A DNA stretch of 64,000 bases from Legionella rowbothamii (GCF_900639985.1 NZ_CAAAIM010000008.1:140050-204049), one strand, 5' to 3'; positions 26,591 to 35,919 are shown, numbered from the stretch's first letter. The notes: generated by a model not told the origin, from the letters alone. Numbers and translations: made by a program.

Positions 26591-27091
26591 ATGAACCCCA
26601 CAGGCATACTTTTTTATAGCTTGCTACTCAGTTCATCTACCGTCCTGGGCAGTCAGAACACACCACCGACTCAGGCGCCAAAGCGTCCAAAGATTATGTT
26701 TAATCGCTAGCAAGAAGGCTGGTCTGTTCTGGCTAATCCGAATGTTCCGCGCGAACCTTTTGATGAACTAAAATATATTCCCTTATCAAAAACCAATCCG
26801 CAAACCTATCTTTCTTTTGGAATGAACCTACGTGAACGGTTTGAAAGTAATGACGCTGTTAATTTTGATGTAGGCAATAGCGTACCGCAGTCTTATGTCA
26901 TTAGTCGTTTTGAGCAGCATGTTGATTTATGCATTGCGAATAAGCTACAAAGTTTCGTGCAATTTCAAAGTGATTTTTCGCCCTGGAAAACCATTATTAC
27001 CCCGGTAAACCAAGACAGTTTGGATTTAGAACAGGCATTTACCACACTAGTTAAGCCGATTGCATTTCATTTTACAGCCCTCCGGTTGTGA
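26591..27091 (+). pseudogene. Alginate-export-family outer-membrane porin, truncated
   Basis: The frame starts with an ATG directly after the VOC stop codon, encodes a signal-peptide-like start (MNPTGILFYSLLLSSSTVLG), and meets a TAG at 26708-26710. It continues in frame as QEGWSVLANPNVPREPFDEL, KYIPLSKTNPQTYLSFGMNL and RERFESNDAVNF, typical of the N-terminal strand of alginate-export barrels. After about residue 155 the frame is lost. Only scraps remain up to about 27240. An intact member would be far longer, so most of the barrel is deleted. Confidence 0.7.
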
Positions 27092-27273
27092 CACTCAATC
27101 TTCGTGCTTTTGATGATTACCAGCAATTAAGAAATTAGGTCAGCTCGATTCTACCTGCCTGCCTTGGATTTTTTCCACTTAAAAAGCAAATTTGATCCTG
27201 ATTATAAATTTGGGAATAAGCTTTTTTATATATACTATGCACCCACCTCGTTAGAAAATGCTAGAATATAGCA

Positions 27274-27320
27274 ATAAGGACGACCTTATCCATCATGGTT
27301 ATCATTTCTGGACGGCCAGA
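27274..27320 (+). promoter_or_regulatory. Guanidine-II (mini-ykkC) riboswitch
   Basis: Two short hairpins carry the diagnostic tetraloops. ATAAGG-ACGA-CCTTAT is at 27274-27289 and TCTGG-ACGG-CCAGA at 27307-27320, 17 nt apart. The ribosome site (CAAGGAA) follows within about 10 nt, and the gene downstream is a guanidinium-exporter-type SMR protein. Twin ACGR-loop hairpins of this kind are the signature of the guanidine-II class. Ligand binding would expose the ribosome site and switch the exporter on. Confidence 0.9.
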
Positions 27321-27342
27321 CTATTTACAAGGAATAATTAAA

Positions 27343-27657
27343 ATGGCCTGGATCTATTTATTTTTTGCAGGATTACTCGAAGTTGTTTGGGCATATTATA
27401 TGAAGCAGTCTTCAGGCTTCACAAAACTGGTCCCTTCGATTATTACACTCATCACCATGGCCCTTAGTTTTATACTTTTATCCATCTCCATGAGAAGTCT
27501 TTCCTTAGGCACGGCTTATGCGATTTGGACAGGGATAGGTACCGTTGGAGCATTCATCTTAGGGGTAGTGCTTCTAGGAGAGCCCGCTAACATGGCAAGA
27601 ATAGCTGCAGCGCTTTTAATTATTGGTGGGCTAATATTGATGAAGCTTTCTGGTTAA
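27343..27657 (+). CDS. gdx: SMR-family guanidinium exporter (SugE/Gdx)
   Basis: 104 residues with four transmembrane helices. The essential glutamate lies in helix 1 (WIYLFFAGLLEVVWAYYMK). The GTAYAIWTGIGTVGAF segment in helix 3 and the LLGEPANMARIAAALLIIGG helix-4 region match the Gdx/SugE branch rather than the EmrE branch. It acts as an inner-membrane H+/guanidinium antiporter dimer. The frame is open from 27295, but that part is the riboswitch. The ATG at 27343 has AAGGAA upstream and gives the standard family N-terminus MAWIYL. The guanidine-II riboswitch directly upstream supports the substrate assignment. Confidence 0.95.
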   Translation: MAWIYLFFAGLLEVVWAYYMKQSSGFTKLVPSIITLITMALSFILLSISMRSLSLGTAYAIWTGIGTVGAFILGVVLLGEPANMARIAAALLIIGGLILMKLSG

Positions 27658-27693
27658 AAATATTCTTTCGTATTTTCCATATTCATCAATCGT

Positions 27694-27775
27694 GTCATTG
27701 CAAGGTACTTAGCGATGAGCAACCCAGTAGTACTTGCCACGGCACCCTGGATTGCTTCACTTCCTTCGCAATGAC
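27694..27775. repeat. Short dispersed palindromic repeat (GTCATTGC...GCAATGAC)
   Basis: An 82-bp unit begins GTCATTGCAAGG and ends CCTTCGCAATGAC, imperfect inverted ends around GCGATGAGCAACCCAG and CCCTGGATTGCTTC. This looks like the interspersed palindromic elements common in intracellular gammaproteobacteria and Rickettsiales. It lies between converging genes. No copy of comparable length was recognised elsewhere in the window. Confidence 0.6.
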
Positions 27776-27933
27776 CAGAGAGTTTAATAATAACATGCCT
27801 CACTAAAATTAAGAGAAATAAGAATATAAACCATGTTGAAGCGCAAAAGCTCATGGTTCCATCCCAAAAATAATTCTATGGATAATTTTATAACCAAAAC
27901 CATATCGTAAAAATACGGTATCCCCAACCAAAA

Positions 27934-28728
27934 TTAAGTGCAATGTAATTGGATAAAATTCATAACCGTTTCGACAAAATAAGGATCCCAAAGGTTATTA
28001 TGGTCTTTATCATCCAAGGCAACAAAAGTTTTGGGTTCATTGGCTTGATTAAAAAGCGTCAACCCTTGCTCAAATGGTATGAGTTTATCCTGTTTTCCAT
28101 GTAAAATAAGCAAAGGCGATTTAACATTATATATCCTCGCAAGCGAGTTATATTTATCCCATGGCGGTATAAGAATCCACGGATAATGGTAGCGAGCAAC
28201 CGCAGGTAATGAGGTATATGGAGACTGCAGAACTACGGCACAAACAGGAAATTCTTCTGCCATTTTTACCACCACCCCTGTACCTATAGACTCGCCATAA
28301 AGCACTAAATGTGATGGTGAAATGCGTTGCTGCTGCAAAAAATGGATGCCCGTACGCGCATCAGTATAGAACCCCTCCTCTGTTGGATTGCCTTTATTCC
28401 CACCAAAACCCCGATATTCCAACAACAAAACGCCGAATCCCGCATCCAAAAAGGCACGCGCCAAAAACATGCGATAGCCAATATGGCCAGCATTTCCATG
28501 TAAAAATAATATCGTTGGCTGGTTTACCTTAGCAGCCTTGTACCAAGCCAGTAGCTCAATGCCATCAGTAGTTTTAAGATGCAAAGCGTGCATATCAGTG
28601 GCATGATAAATTAGCCGACTTGGCTCCTCCCCGGCTGGAAAATAAATTAAATTCCGTTGGAATGCATACATTAGCAAGGAAAGAATAATTAGCGTAGCAC
28701 AACCAACCTTAAGGATATTTATAAGCAT
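27934..28728 (-). CDS. Membrane-anchored alpha/beta hydrolase (ABHD13/BEM46-like)
   Basis: 264 residues. An N-terminal membrane helix (about 5-22) is followed by a hydrolase fold with oxyanion region FLHGNAGHIGYR, nucleophile motif YGESIGTG, acid HGKQDKLIPFEQG and histidine LDDKDHNNLW. The order and spacing match the BEM46/YfhR group of serine hydrolases, whose physiological substrates are mostly unknown (esters or lipids). It is monocistronic, and its start is divergent from the lipoprotein gene. Confidence 0.88.
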   Translation of the reverse strand: MLINILKVGCATLIILSLLMYAFQRNLIYFPAGEEPSRLIYHATDMHALHLKTTDGIELLAWYKAAKVNQPTILFLHGNAGHIGYRMFLARAFLDAGFGVLLLEYRGFGGNKGNPTEEGFYTDARTGIHFLQQQRISPSHLVLYGESIGTGVVVKMAEEFPVCAVVLQSPYTSLPAVARYHYPWILIPPWDKYNSLARIYNVKSPLLILHGKQDKLIPFEQGLTLFNQANEPKTFVALDDKDHNNLWDPYFVETVMNFIQLHCT

Positions 28729-29049
28729 GCCAAAAATCCTGAAAAAGAGTTAATTGACTTGGATCATTTCTTAATTATTGCCACTACTCTATTTTTTGCA
28801 AGCAATCGAATCTCCCAACTAATTCACTATTTGAGCAACCCCTTGAGATCAATCAAATTAGTTATCGCTGAATAAACTGGAAGATACTTTCTTTTTTCCG
28901 ACTCATTCTGCATCGCTATCTGAATCTAGTGAAAAAGTATCAAGCCGGAGCGAAAAAACAAGTGTTAATATTATGAGGCTTAAGTGCCCCAATACACACA
29001 ATCATGTTGTATAATTTAAATACAGAACTACACAAGGATGTCCATTCTC
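28729..29049. other. Intergenic region between divergent genes
   Basis: No coding potential was seen. It must contain the promoters of the hydrolase (minus) and the small lipoprotein (plus). A short GAGGCTTAAGTGCCCC stretch lies near 28975. Confidence 0.4.
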
Positions 29050-29265
29050 ATGAAAAAAATAATCTTAGCTTTATTAGTACTAACACCTGAACTTTTTTTA
29101 ACCGGATGCATTATTGGTACTAACTCCTCTCCGGATTACATCTCGCCTGTTTATAATCGAAATTATGTCTCTTCTACGGGTTATGGTATGAGCGATTATG
29201 GCCTTGGATTTGGGACTAGTTATAATCCTCGATATGGCTTAATGAACTTTGGTATCGAACATTAG
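29050..29265 (+). CDS. Small lipoprotein
   Basis: 71 residues with a lipoprotein signal: MKKIILALLVLTPELFLTGC, the lipobox LTGC placing the lipidated cysteine at residue 20. The mature part is rich in Tyr, Gly, Ser and Asn (YNRNYVSSTGYGMSDYGLGF) and has no known domain. An ATG at 29038 gives four more residues, but AAGG directly abuts it, so 29050 is preferred. Lipoproteins of this type sit in the outer or inner membrane. It lies 112 bp upstream of the outer-membrane barrel gene; a shared role is possible but unproven. Confidence 0.72.
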   Translation: MKKIILALLVLTPELFLTGCIIGTNSSPDYISPVYNRNYVSSTGYGMSDYGLGFGTSYNPRYGLMNFGIEH

Positions 29266-29377
29266 GAAAACCCAATTTCCTATTCAAAATAAGAGATTAG
29301 CATCTTAAAAATTTTTTATTGTCATTCAAGCAATTAAAGAATAGACTGTTGCGTCAAATTTTTATAAAGGACTATAA

Positions 29378-30265
29378 ATGTTTTTAAGGCTACACAGTGT
29401 AATATTATCCTGCTCTATTTTAGGAACTTCAGCTTTTGCAGGTGCAATGGGCCCTGTATCAAATCCTCAAGGCTTCTTTATTGGGGCGGGAGGAAGTATT
29501 AATGCAGTTAGAATTCACCAAGACTCATGGGGTCTAGGACTTTCTAATTTATATACTAATGGCGTGTTAACTTCTCAAGGGGTTGCTCAAGGTAACGCGG
29601 CGCCATTTCAAAAAACGAGCTTTAACTTTGCGCCCGCAGTCCAAGCTGGATATTTAAAGAACTTTAACACCAATAACTACTACGGGATTAAATTTAGCTA
29701 TCAGTATCTGGGCTCCGTAGCCACTAACCGTGATCTCTATCTTCCACAGACAGGTGAACTGAGAAGTTTCAATCCTCCAAGCACCAGCTCCATGTTCGGC
29801 TATGCAATTGCTGATTCCGTTGAGACAACGATTAACCATAATATGAGCTTACTCGCCTTAATTGGTAAACAACTAGGTAATAAATACATCTACTTAGGAG
29901 CTGGTCCCTCATTAACAAGTATTCAATCACAAAACTACAACTCCATAGGCTATGCCATTGTAGATGGAGCCACGCTCAATGTAACCGGATTAGTAAATTA
30001 TGGTTCGCCCACGATTTGGGCATGGGGAGGTGCCGCTCAGATTGGAATGAGCTACTTTATTAACTCCTCATGGTTTGTAGATGCGTCTTATACTTATTCT
30101 GTTGCAGGGAACTATACGAGCTCACATAAACAGTCTTTTGCTCATACTGCTTCAGCTGGAAGTACTACTATAGAAACCTCCGGGATACTGGCAACCAAAG
30201 ATACATTTAAAGCAACGATGGTGCAGTCAGTTACTGTTTCTTTAAATAAGATATTTGATTTATAA
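29378..30265 (+). CDS. Outer-membrane beta-barrel protein of the Legionella 'GAMGP' type
   Basis: 295 residues with a signal peptide (MFLRLHSVILSCSILGTSAFA). The mature start GAMGPVSNPQGFFIGAGGS is typical of a Legionella outer-membrane family. Alternating amphipathic strands run throughout (NYYGIKFSYQYLG, NKYIYLGAGPSL, SSWFVDASYTYSV), and the C-terminal strand ends MVQSVTVSLNKIFDL. This suggests an eight-strand OmpA/OmpW-like barrel. Its role is unknown: adhesion, a pore or structure. It is followed at once by a terminator-like hairpin. Confidence 0.85.
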   Translation: MFLRLHSVILSCSILGTSAFAGAMGPVSNPQGFFIGAGGSINAVRIHQDSWGLGLSNLYTNGVLTSQGVAQGNAAPFQKTSFNFAPAVQAGYLKNFNTNNYYGIKFSYQYLGSVATNRDLYLPQTGELRSFNPPSTSSMFGYAIADSVETTINHNMSLLALIGKQLGNKYIYLGAGPSLTSIQSQNYNSIGYAIVDGATLNVTGLVNYGSPTIWAWGGAAQIGMSYFINSSWFVDASYTYSVAGNYTSSHKQSFAHTASAGSTTIETSGILATKDTFKATMVQSVTVSLNKIFDL

Positions 30266-30279
30266 AATCCTCCATCTTG

Positions 30280-30309
30280 ATGTAGGCTGGCTATAAGGCC
30301 ATCCTACAT
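30280..30309 (+). terminator. Imperfect hairpin after the barrel gene
   Basis: ATGTAGG and CCTACAT pair, extended by TGGC/GCCA after one mismatch, 14 bp after the stop codon. TTATTTTA follows. Confidence 0.65.
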
Positions 30310-30446
30310 GTTATTTTACAATTTTACTCCAAATTAGTGCCATGTAGCTGCTTGCAAAACTCTACGGCCCTCACTATCAATTAACGACTAAAGAATCTGA
30401 TTCAATCGATTCGCTTTAATCTCGGCACATTAGAAAAGCTGTTCCA

Positions 30447-30593
30447 TTAATCGCATTGGTGCTCTTCATTAAGCTCCATATCTTGTTGTGGTAATTCGTT
30501 TTTTATTATATATTTTTTTAAGAGATGCAACACAATTCCTTCTATTTTATCATCGGTGTTTTCAAATGATTTTTCGATGCTTTTGTTATCCAT
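30447..30593 (-). CDS. Small hypothetical protein (48 residues)
   Basis: The ATG at 30591-30593 has AAGGAGTGATT directly upstream, a strong ribosome site. The frame encodes MDNKSIEKSFENTDDKIEGI followed by VLHLLKKYIIKNELPQQDME and an acidic end. It is probably one amphipathic helix. I do not recognise the family. The ribosome site and codon pattern support a real small gene. Confidence 0.5.
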   Translation of the reverse strand: MDNKSIEKSFENTDDKIEGIVLHLLKKYIIKNELPQQDMELNEEHQCD

Positions 30594-30764
30594 AATCACT
30601 CCTTCATTAATTGTCTAACAAACGTTTATTAGCAATCTGAATCGACCATTCTAGTTTGTGATTAGTTTTTAACAATTATGGTTTTCCTCAGGTATGAGAT
30701 TAGGCTAGAAACTCTATTTGCGATAAGCTAGGCTATGATTAGTTAAACTTTTAATGAACTCATT

Positions 30765-31613
30765 ATGACCTTAAAATTAGGCTGGCTAAATGAACTTTAT
30801 ATCAACTGGCAAAACGATCGGGTGTCAAGTCTTGCCGCAGCCCTTGCTTACTACACCCTATTTTCTCTAGCACCAATTTTATTAATTTGCATTTCCTTAG
30901 TAGGAACATTATTTGGAGAAGATGCCGCTCGAGGGCAGATATTAGGACACATCAATGCCTTATTAGGAGAACAAACTGCCCTACAGATCCAAGAAATGAT
31001 CAAAAATGCTAATCACCCTTCTACAGCATTCCTCGCACGAATTTTTAGTATTATCGTTTTACTATTTAGCGCCTCACGAGTATTTGGTTCAATTCAAGAA
31101 GGTTTAAATATTATTTGGGGAGTTCAAATTAATCCCCACCAAAAATGGTTTGCAGTAATTAAAAATCAATTTGTATCGTTTGCGATGATATTAATTTTCG
31201 CTTTTTTATTATTTTCCTCTTTAGTCTTAAGTGCCCTTTTAGCGATTTTAAGCAGCCATATTAATTATTTTATTGGCACGAGCATCTTTATTGAACTTAT
31301 TATTAGTTACTCGTTTTCTTTTTTATTAGTAGCCTTACTCTTTGCCACAATGTTCAAAAGCCTACCTGATATTGAGCTTAAATGGAGTAACGTATGGGTA
31401 GGCGCGTTAATTACCGCCTTATTATTTAGCCTGGGGAAAATAGCTATTGGCTTTTATTTAAATAAAGCCGAGATTTCCTCTGTCTTTGGTGCAGCAAGCT
31501 CAGTCATCGTGCTGTTAATATGGGTTTATTATTCAGCGCAAATTTTCTTTATTGGTGCGGAAATAACCAAGATTTATACGAATCATAGAGCATCCCGATG
31601 CAATGTAGGTTAG
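30765..31613 (+). CDS. YihY/BrkB-family membrane protein
   Basis: 282 residues with six predicted transmembrane helices. Family marks are DRVSSLAAALAYYTLFSLAPILL near residue 19-41, then FSASRVFGSIQEGLNIIWGV near 100, LPDIELKWSNVWVGALITALLF near 202, and SSVFGAASSVIVLLIWVYYSAQIFFIGAEITKIY near the end. YihY proteins were once called ribonuclease BN by mistake; their true role is unknown, perhaps transport. It is monocistronic. Confidence 0.92.
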   Translation: MTLKLGWLNELYINWQNDRVSSLAAALAYYTLFSLAPILLICISLVGTLFGEDAARGQILGHINALLGEQTALQIQEMIKNANHPSTAFLARIFSIIVLLFSASRVFGSIQEGLNIIWGVQINPHQKWFAVIKNQFVSFAMILIFAFLLFSSLVLSALLAILSSHINYFIGTSIFIELIISYSFSFLLVALLFATMFKSLPDIELKWSNVWVGALITALLFSLGKIAIGFYLNKAEISSVFGAASSVIVLLIWVYYSAQIFFIGAEITKIYTNHRASRCNVG

Positions 31614-32912
31614 ACCCGATCACCATGGGGCTAGGGTTTAACTTGATACTTATTGGCTAACTACCACCTAAAATTTACATTAGTTACCCTATTTCTTATG
31701 ATGCCTGGATCAATCTACCTATTTTAAATTAAAGATACTGCGGCAGAATAATTGGTAAACACTACATTTGCATAGCTAAATACAGCTATAAGGGACTTTT
31801 AATTTCGTTTTATTTTTTGAACAATCCCATTTTAAGTTCTAAACTACTACTAGTGAGCCACTAATTGTTTCTTCAAATGGCCGTTGATTTAATCAGCGAC
31901 ATGAGGGTCCCTGGACTCCTGACAAATGATTATCGTGAAACCCTACACATATGGCTTCATCAGCAAGTAGATAAATTAACGAGTACTGGTAGAAAAGGAA
32001 AAGTTGCAATAGCAGCCCAAATCATAATGCGGTTGTGGATTTTGTTTCCTTATTAAAAGAAAGCATGAAGCAGAAAACCCTTTAGTTCTGAGCCTCCTGG
32101 CTCTCCCTATGCTCGCTGGGTAAAACCCGCATTGATATGTGAAGTCCACTTTACTGAATGGCCAAATTGAAACCATCTCTTTAAAGGTTTACTTTTTGAT
32201 AAAAATACAATCTAAGTGACCATGGTATACGCGAAACTATTAGGAGATCCCCCTCCCCTTCCAAAGAAAAAGAATTTATTGTTATCCATCCCCAACAGAC
32301 CTTCCATCCATATGGTCAAATTACAAACGAAATGCATTAAATTACTACGAGCCTACCATTGAGTACCTCCTGCCTTATATTTCTTTACGTCCCTTAACTT
32401 TATTGCGCTGCCTGGCTCATTATGATGAAGGTTTTTTACCAGCGTCATTTTATTAATTCCATGCCCAAAAACCTTTATCCTATTGATACTAATGAAAAAA
32501 ATCAGAGTAATATATTTATATAAAGGATAAAGAAGTTTATTAAGTTTTATAAAAAAGTATGTACTGGAAATACAGCCATAGGGTAGCTAAATCAAGCAAT
32601 TAAACAAACTTGATATTTTCAGTCTTTGACTTAAACCCGTACCTGATGCCCTTAGACCAAGGTGGTAACGGCCGCGTTAAAAATACGTGAGTATTTAATG
32701 CAATACAAACTCAGCTCATTTGTTAAAAGCACTAGGTGCTAAGGCCCACATGTGGTCATTGGCACCATTAAAAAAGATCCCTTGGAGGATTTTTGGCATA
32801 CATACACTCTCTACTCCTTGGTGAACTATTAAAATAATTCTCCAATTATCCATCAAGGATGCCTTAGAGGTATAGCAGCCCCCCCTACAAAATCAACCTT
32901 ATAAAAAACCAA
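31614..32912. other. 1.3 kb of decayed, non-coding sequence
   Basis: No intact gene is supported. Relic coding scraps can be read, for example plus-strand MAVDLISDMRVPGLLTNDYR with ETLHIWLHQQVDKLTSTGRK at 31877-31995, and PPPLPKKKEFIVIHPQQTFH near 32250. Stops break both, and neither has a recognisable domain. The stretch lies just before the plasmid-maintenance module and may mark an old integration or deletion boundary. Confidence 0.45.
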
Positions 32913-33089
32913 TTAATTTTTAGGAGGAACTTTTTTACCCTTTTTCCTCGCTTTTGACAAACCAATCGCTATAGCTTGTTTTCGACTAGTAACCTTCTTA
33001 TCTCCCTTTCCACTATGAGCTTTACCTTCTTTGTATTTATGCATTTCTTTTTCTACTTCTTTTTGTGCTCCTTTACTGTATTTGTTCAT
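32913..33089 (-). CDS. DUF6496-type small basic protein
   Basis: 58 residues (MNKYSKGAQKEVEKEMHKYK, then KVTSRKQAIAIGLSKARKKG and a lysine-rich end). The block KVTSRKQAIAIGLSxAR is the hallmark of a small family found in many proteobacteria. AAGGAGAAT precedes tandem ATGs at 33092 and 33089; the second gives the better spacing. Its function is unknown; the high positive charge suggests nucleic-acid binding. Confidence 0.75.
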   Translation of the reverse strand: MNKYSKGAQKEVEKEMHKYKEGKAHSGKGDKKVTSRKQAIAIGLSKARKKGKKVPPKN

Positions 33090-33349
33090 CATATTCTCCT
33101 TTATGCTTTACTTATTATAATAGCCTGATTAGAGAAGACTGATTACTCATTTATAGCTTATATAATGATATGAGATTACGTAACTTCCTAAATTAATAAT
33201 AAATAATTTATTTATTGAACCTAAATTTGTTAAAGGAATCACTATTGATATTACATTTTTTTTCCATATAAATAATACTACGCAAATGTTACATCAAGAG
33301 CCCCCATTCTCCAGCCACTCATACAGTAAATTTTTAACATTTGACGGGC

Positions 33350-33820
33350 TTAATCGCTAAAACTCATAATTGAGTCAAAGAATGCCTTATCGCCCAAACT
33401 AAGTCGAATTGAAACCGCCTTTCGTATCAATCCAGTGCGTACATCTTTCATAAGTGGTTTGGTTAGTTTAATCTTTTTCTCTAGCTCGAGAATTTGATTT
33501 TTAGTTTCTTCAGTAAAAAATACTTGTGTCGCATTTTCCAAAGGCCCTTGATTTAATCCTTCATAAATATCATCAATAAGCTCGCAATAATCAAGGTCCT
33601 TTTCATATTCAGCCCATTTAATTTCGGCAAGTGTATATAAATAATATTTAACTGCATCTTCAATAAGTAAAGATTGTTTCCCTCTTCCACTATATTCTTT
33701 GTCAGCCTGTATCTTAAGCTTTTCTTTAATATCTTTTGGAAAACGTATACATACGAGCCATTTTTCTTTTTTTTGTGGCGAGGAAAAAAATAACTTTTTA
33801 CTTTTTCTCTTTTCCGTCAT
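33350..33820 (-). CDS. Ribbon-helix-helix-like protein of the plasmid partition region
   Basis: 156 residues. After a basic N-terminus, WLVCIRFPKDIKEKLKIQAD with KEYSGRGKQSLLIEDAVKYY looks like a ribbon-helix-helix DNA-binding fold (beta strand and two helices, about residues 21-62). The remainder is a charged helical domain of unknown type. It lies 82 bp downstream of parB on the same strand, so it is probably a third partition or copy-control component. No homologue is recognised by name. Confidence 0.6.
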   Translation of the reverse strand: MTEKRKSKKLFFSSPQKKEKWLVCIRFPKDIKEKLKIQADKEYSGRGKQSLLIEDAVKYYLYTLAEIKWAEYEKDLDYCELIDDIYEGLNQGPLENATQVFFTEETKNQILELEKKIKLTKPLMKDVRTGLIRKAVSIRLSLGDKAFFDSIMSFSD

Positions 33821-33902
33821 AAGCTTCCCTTATCAGAATCAAAAAAATCAAAAATATGATTTTTTCTATATTTATCAATGAGTTATGATTGCGTGACCCG
33901 GG

Positions 33903-34994
33903 TCACGCAAACTCTCCCACAGCTATTTCTTTAATTTTATGTAAAATACTTTCTAAGCTTTTAAAAGAAGGCTCAGCTTCAATTTCTTGAATCTCAGGAA
34001 ACCTGGACAGTAATAGCGCTTGCATCGTAATAGACTCTTGCTCATTATTTACCTTGAATGTAGCAGATTTCTTGATAGCCCCACCTTGCCTTCCGCGAGG
34101 CTTAGGGCCTTTTACAATAGGGCTACTAAGTTGAACTTCACTCAAATCAGGCTCAGATGTTAAAGCCTGTTCTATTTCCTCATATGATTTAGGAACAAGT
34201 GCTCTAATCGTTTTAAACGTTAATTTGTTTTCTTGAATTCGCGAAAAGAATACAGGCGGATAACTTTCTGGTTTCGTACATATAGAGCGCAAAGCGCTGG
34301 CAATACTTTCATTAAAACCAATGATTCCCGACAACTCTTTTTTAGTGAGAGAGTGACTGCTTGGATCAGAAAAAAGCGCCTGTACAATTTGAAAATTCTG
34401 AGAAACGGTCAAACCTTTTCTAAGATTATTTTCTGATAATTGTCTTCTTAATTTTCGATGCTTCACCTTTAGTTTGGCTAACATGCTTTCATCGGTAATC
34501 TCAATACAGGTTACCGTTGGAACACCAGCCATCATTGCAGCAAGTCTTCGTTGGTGACCTTCTAAAATTACATAGCCATATTCTAGATTTGAATTCCGAA
34601 AATAATCAGGATCATTTTGTCGATCAGCCAAAAAAATCTCAATTGGCTGAATTAAACCATCATTTCTAATGGAGAAAGCCAAATCACGAAGTGCGTTATA
34701 ACTATCCTCTAAGGACTCCTCCTGCTCACAAGGCAATTGGGAGTATTCAGGGATTACATAATCACCAGATGGCAAAAGGGTACATAAGGATTGCTCCGTA
34801 CCAATATGTAACATGGTCCTTAACCAAGACTCATCAATGATTTCACCTGGCCTCGGATTTTGAGGATCTGGGATTAAAGAAAAGGGATCATGCTCAACAA
34901 GCTGCTTACCACGCGTAAATTTTAGATTCGCCGTAATACCTGCACGAGTAATCGTATCAGGTTTATTCAGTTTCGACGTTAATGAGCTCGCCAT
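33903..34994 (-). CDS. parB: ParB-family partition protein
   Basis: About 363 residues. The N-terminal ParB/Srx-like domain includes DPFSLIPDPQNPRPGEIIDE near 35 and the ILEGHQRRLAAMMAGVPTV motif (equivalent to the GERRxRA CTP-binding box) near 140. A helix-turn-helix follows (LTKKELSGIIGFNESIASAL, about 215-235). The C-terminal part is a dimerisation and linker region. The ATG at 34994 overlaps the parA end by 32 bp, so translation is coupled; a GTG start at 35015 is an alternative. It binds parS sites and works with ParA to segregate the replicon. Confidence 0.9.
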   Translation of the reverse strand: MASSLTSKLNKPDTITRAGITANLKFTRGKQLVEHDPFSLIPDPQNPRPGEIIDESWLRTMLHIGTEQSLCTLLPSGDYVIPEYSQLPCEQEESLEDSYNALRDLAFSIRNDGLIQPIEIFLADRQNDPDYFRNSNLEYGYVILEGHQRRLAAMMAGVPTVTCIEITDESMLAKLKVKHRKLRRQLSENNLRKGLTVSQNFQIVQALFSDPSSHSLTKKELSGIIGFNESIASALRSICTKPESYPPVFFSRIQENKLTFKTIRALVPKSYEEIEQALTSEPDLSEVQLSSPIVKGPKPRGRQGGAIKKSATFKVNNEQESITMQALLLSRFPEIQEIEAEPSFKSLESILHKIKEIAVGEFA

Positions 34995-35919
34995 TATTTT
35001 CTTTTTGATGGACACGTTCTTTATCTCCTAATACTTTTTTATAAACAAACTCACCCAATGCAAGTGCTTCAATAGCAAATCGATCATTATCTTTTAATTC
35101 AGTATAAGGAGCCGTAATAGGCGCTTGATCTTCATCGATATCAACTGCTCTTGGCGAATCATGAACTTCAATCTCGTCAATTAACAATTGACTTAACATC
35201 GGATTAGACATAATTGTGTCAATTATACGAGTCTGAGGAGTTCTCTTGTTGTAATCAACTTTGTTTTTTAGCAAACCAATAATTTTGGCTTGTGAATTGC
35301 TCGGACGATATACGTTTTGACGATTGACCAAATCAACCATTCCCGCCAGACCCTGTAATGATTTGTTACTCAATTCCAAAGGAATTAAAACATGCGTTGC
35401 TGCGCGAATAGCACTTTGAGTCAAAGGGCCTTTAGCAGGAGGTGTATCTATAAGTATTAGGTCATAACCGCAATCAATAAATTCATCCATGGCAAAAAAG
35501 TCATAGGGCCGCTGGACAATGCTTTCAAGGCTGTCACTGTATTCAAATGCTTCAATGTCTTTGATCAATCCGGCATCACTAGGAAGAATGTCCAAATTCT
35601 CAAGATCAGTAGGGTAGGGTACTACAGGGTTTTCAGTCCACATATCCAAAGCAGATGAACGACCATCCCAACCATCATCATCCGGGTTATTAGGATCGTA
35701 ATCTGGATGCAAGGGGGGTTTGTAACTCGACATATCCCGAATACGTGTGTCGCGAAGAAATCGATAAGACATGTTGCCTTGGGGGTCAAAATCAAGAACC
35801 AAGACCTTTTTATTTTTTTTAAAAGCAATATAAGTTGAAATTAATTGGCTAATCAGGCTTTTTCCAACACCACCTTTATTATTAGCAACGACTAAAACTT
35901 TAGGTTTTTTCGTGGCCAT
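34963..35919 (-). CDS. parA: ParA-family partition ATPase
   Basis: About 318 residues. The deviant Walker A motif is at the N-terminus (VVANNKGGVGKSLISQLIS), then VLVLDFDPQGNMSYRFL (switch I/A' region) and DLILIDTPPAKGPLTQSAI (Walker B) near 165. The N-terminus is short, without a long DNA-binding domain, as in type Ib ParA; autoregulation would then rely on ParB or the ribbon-helix-helix protein. The ATG at 35919 has GGAG 6 bp upstream and gives MATKKPKVLVVANN; the longer frame to 35979 is not needed. A palindromic operator lies just upstream. Confidence 0.93.
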   Translation of the reverse strand: MATKKPKVLVVANNKGGVGKSLISQLISTYIAFKKNKKVLVLDFDPQGNMSYRFLRDTRIRDMSSYKPPLHPDYDPNNPDDDGWDGRSSALDMWTENPVVPYPTDLENLDILPSDAGLIKDIEAFEYSDSLESIVQRPYDFFAMDEFIDCGYDLILIDTPPAKGPLTQSAIRAATHVLIPLELSNKSLQGLAGMVDLVNRQNVYRPSNSQAKIIGLLKNKVDYNKRTPQTRIIDTIMSNPMLSQLLIDEIEVHDSPRAVDIDEDQAPITAPYTELKDNDRFAIEALALGEFVYKKVLGDKERVHQKENNGELINVETE

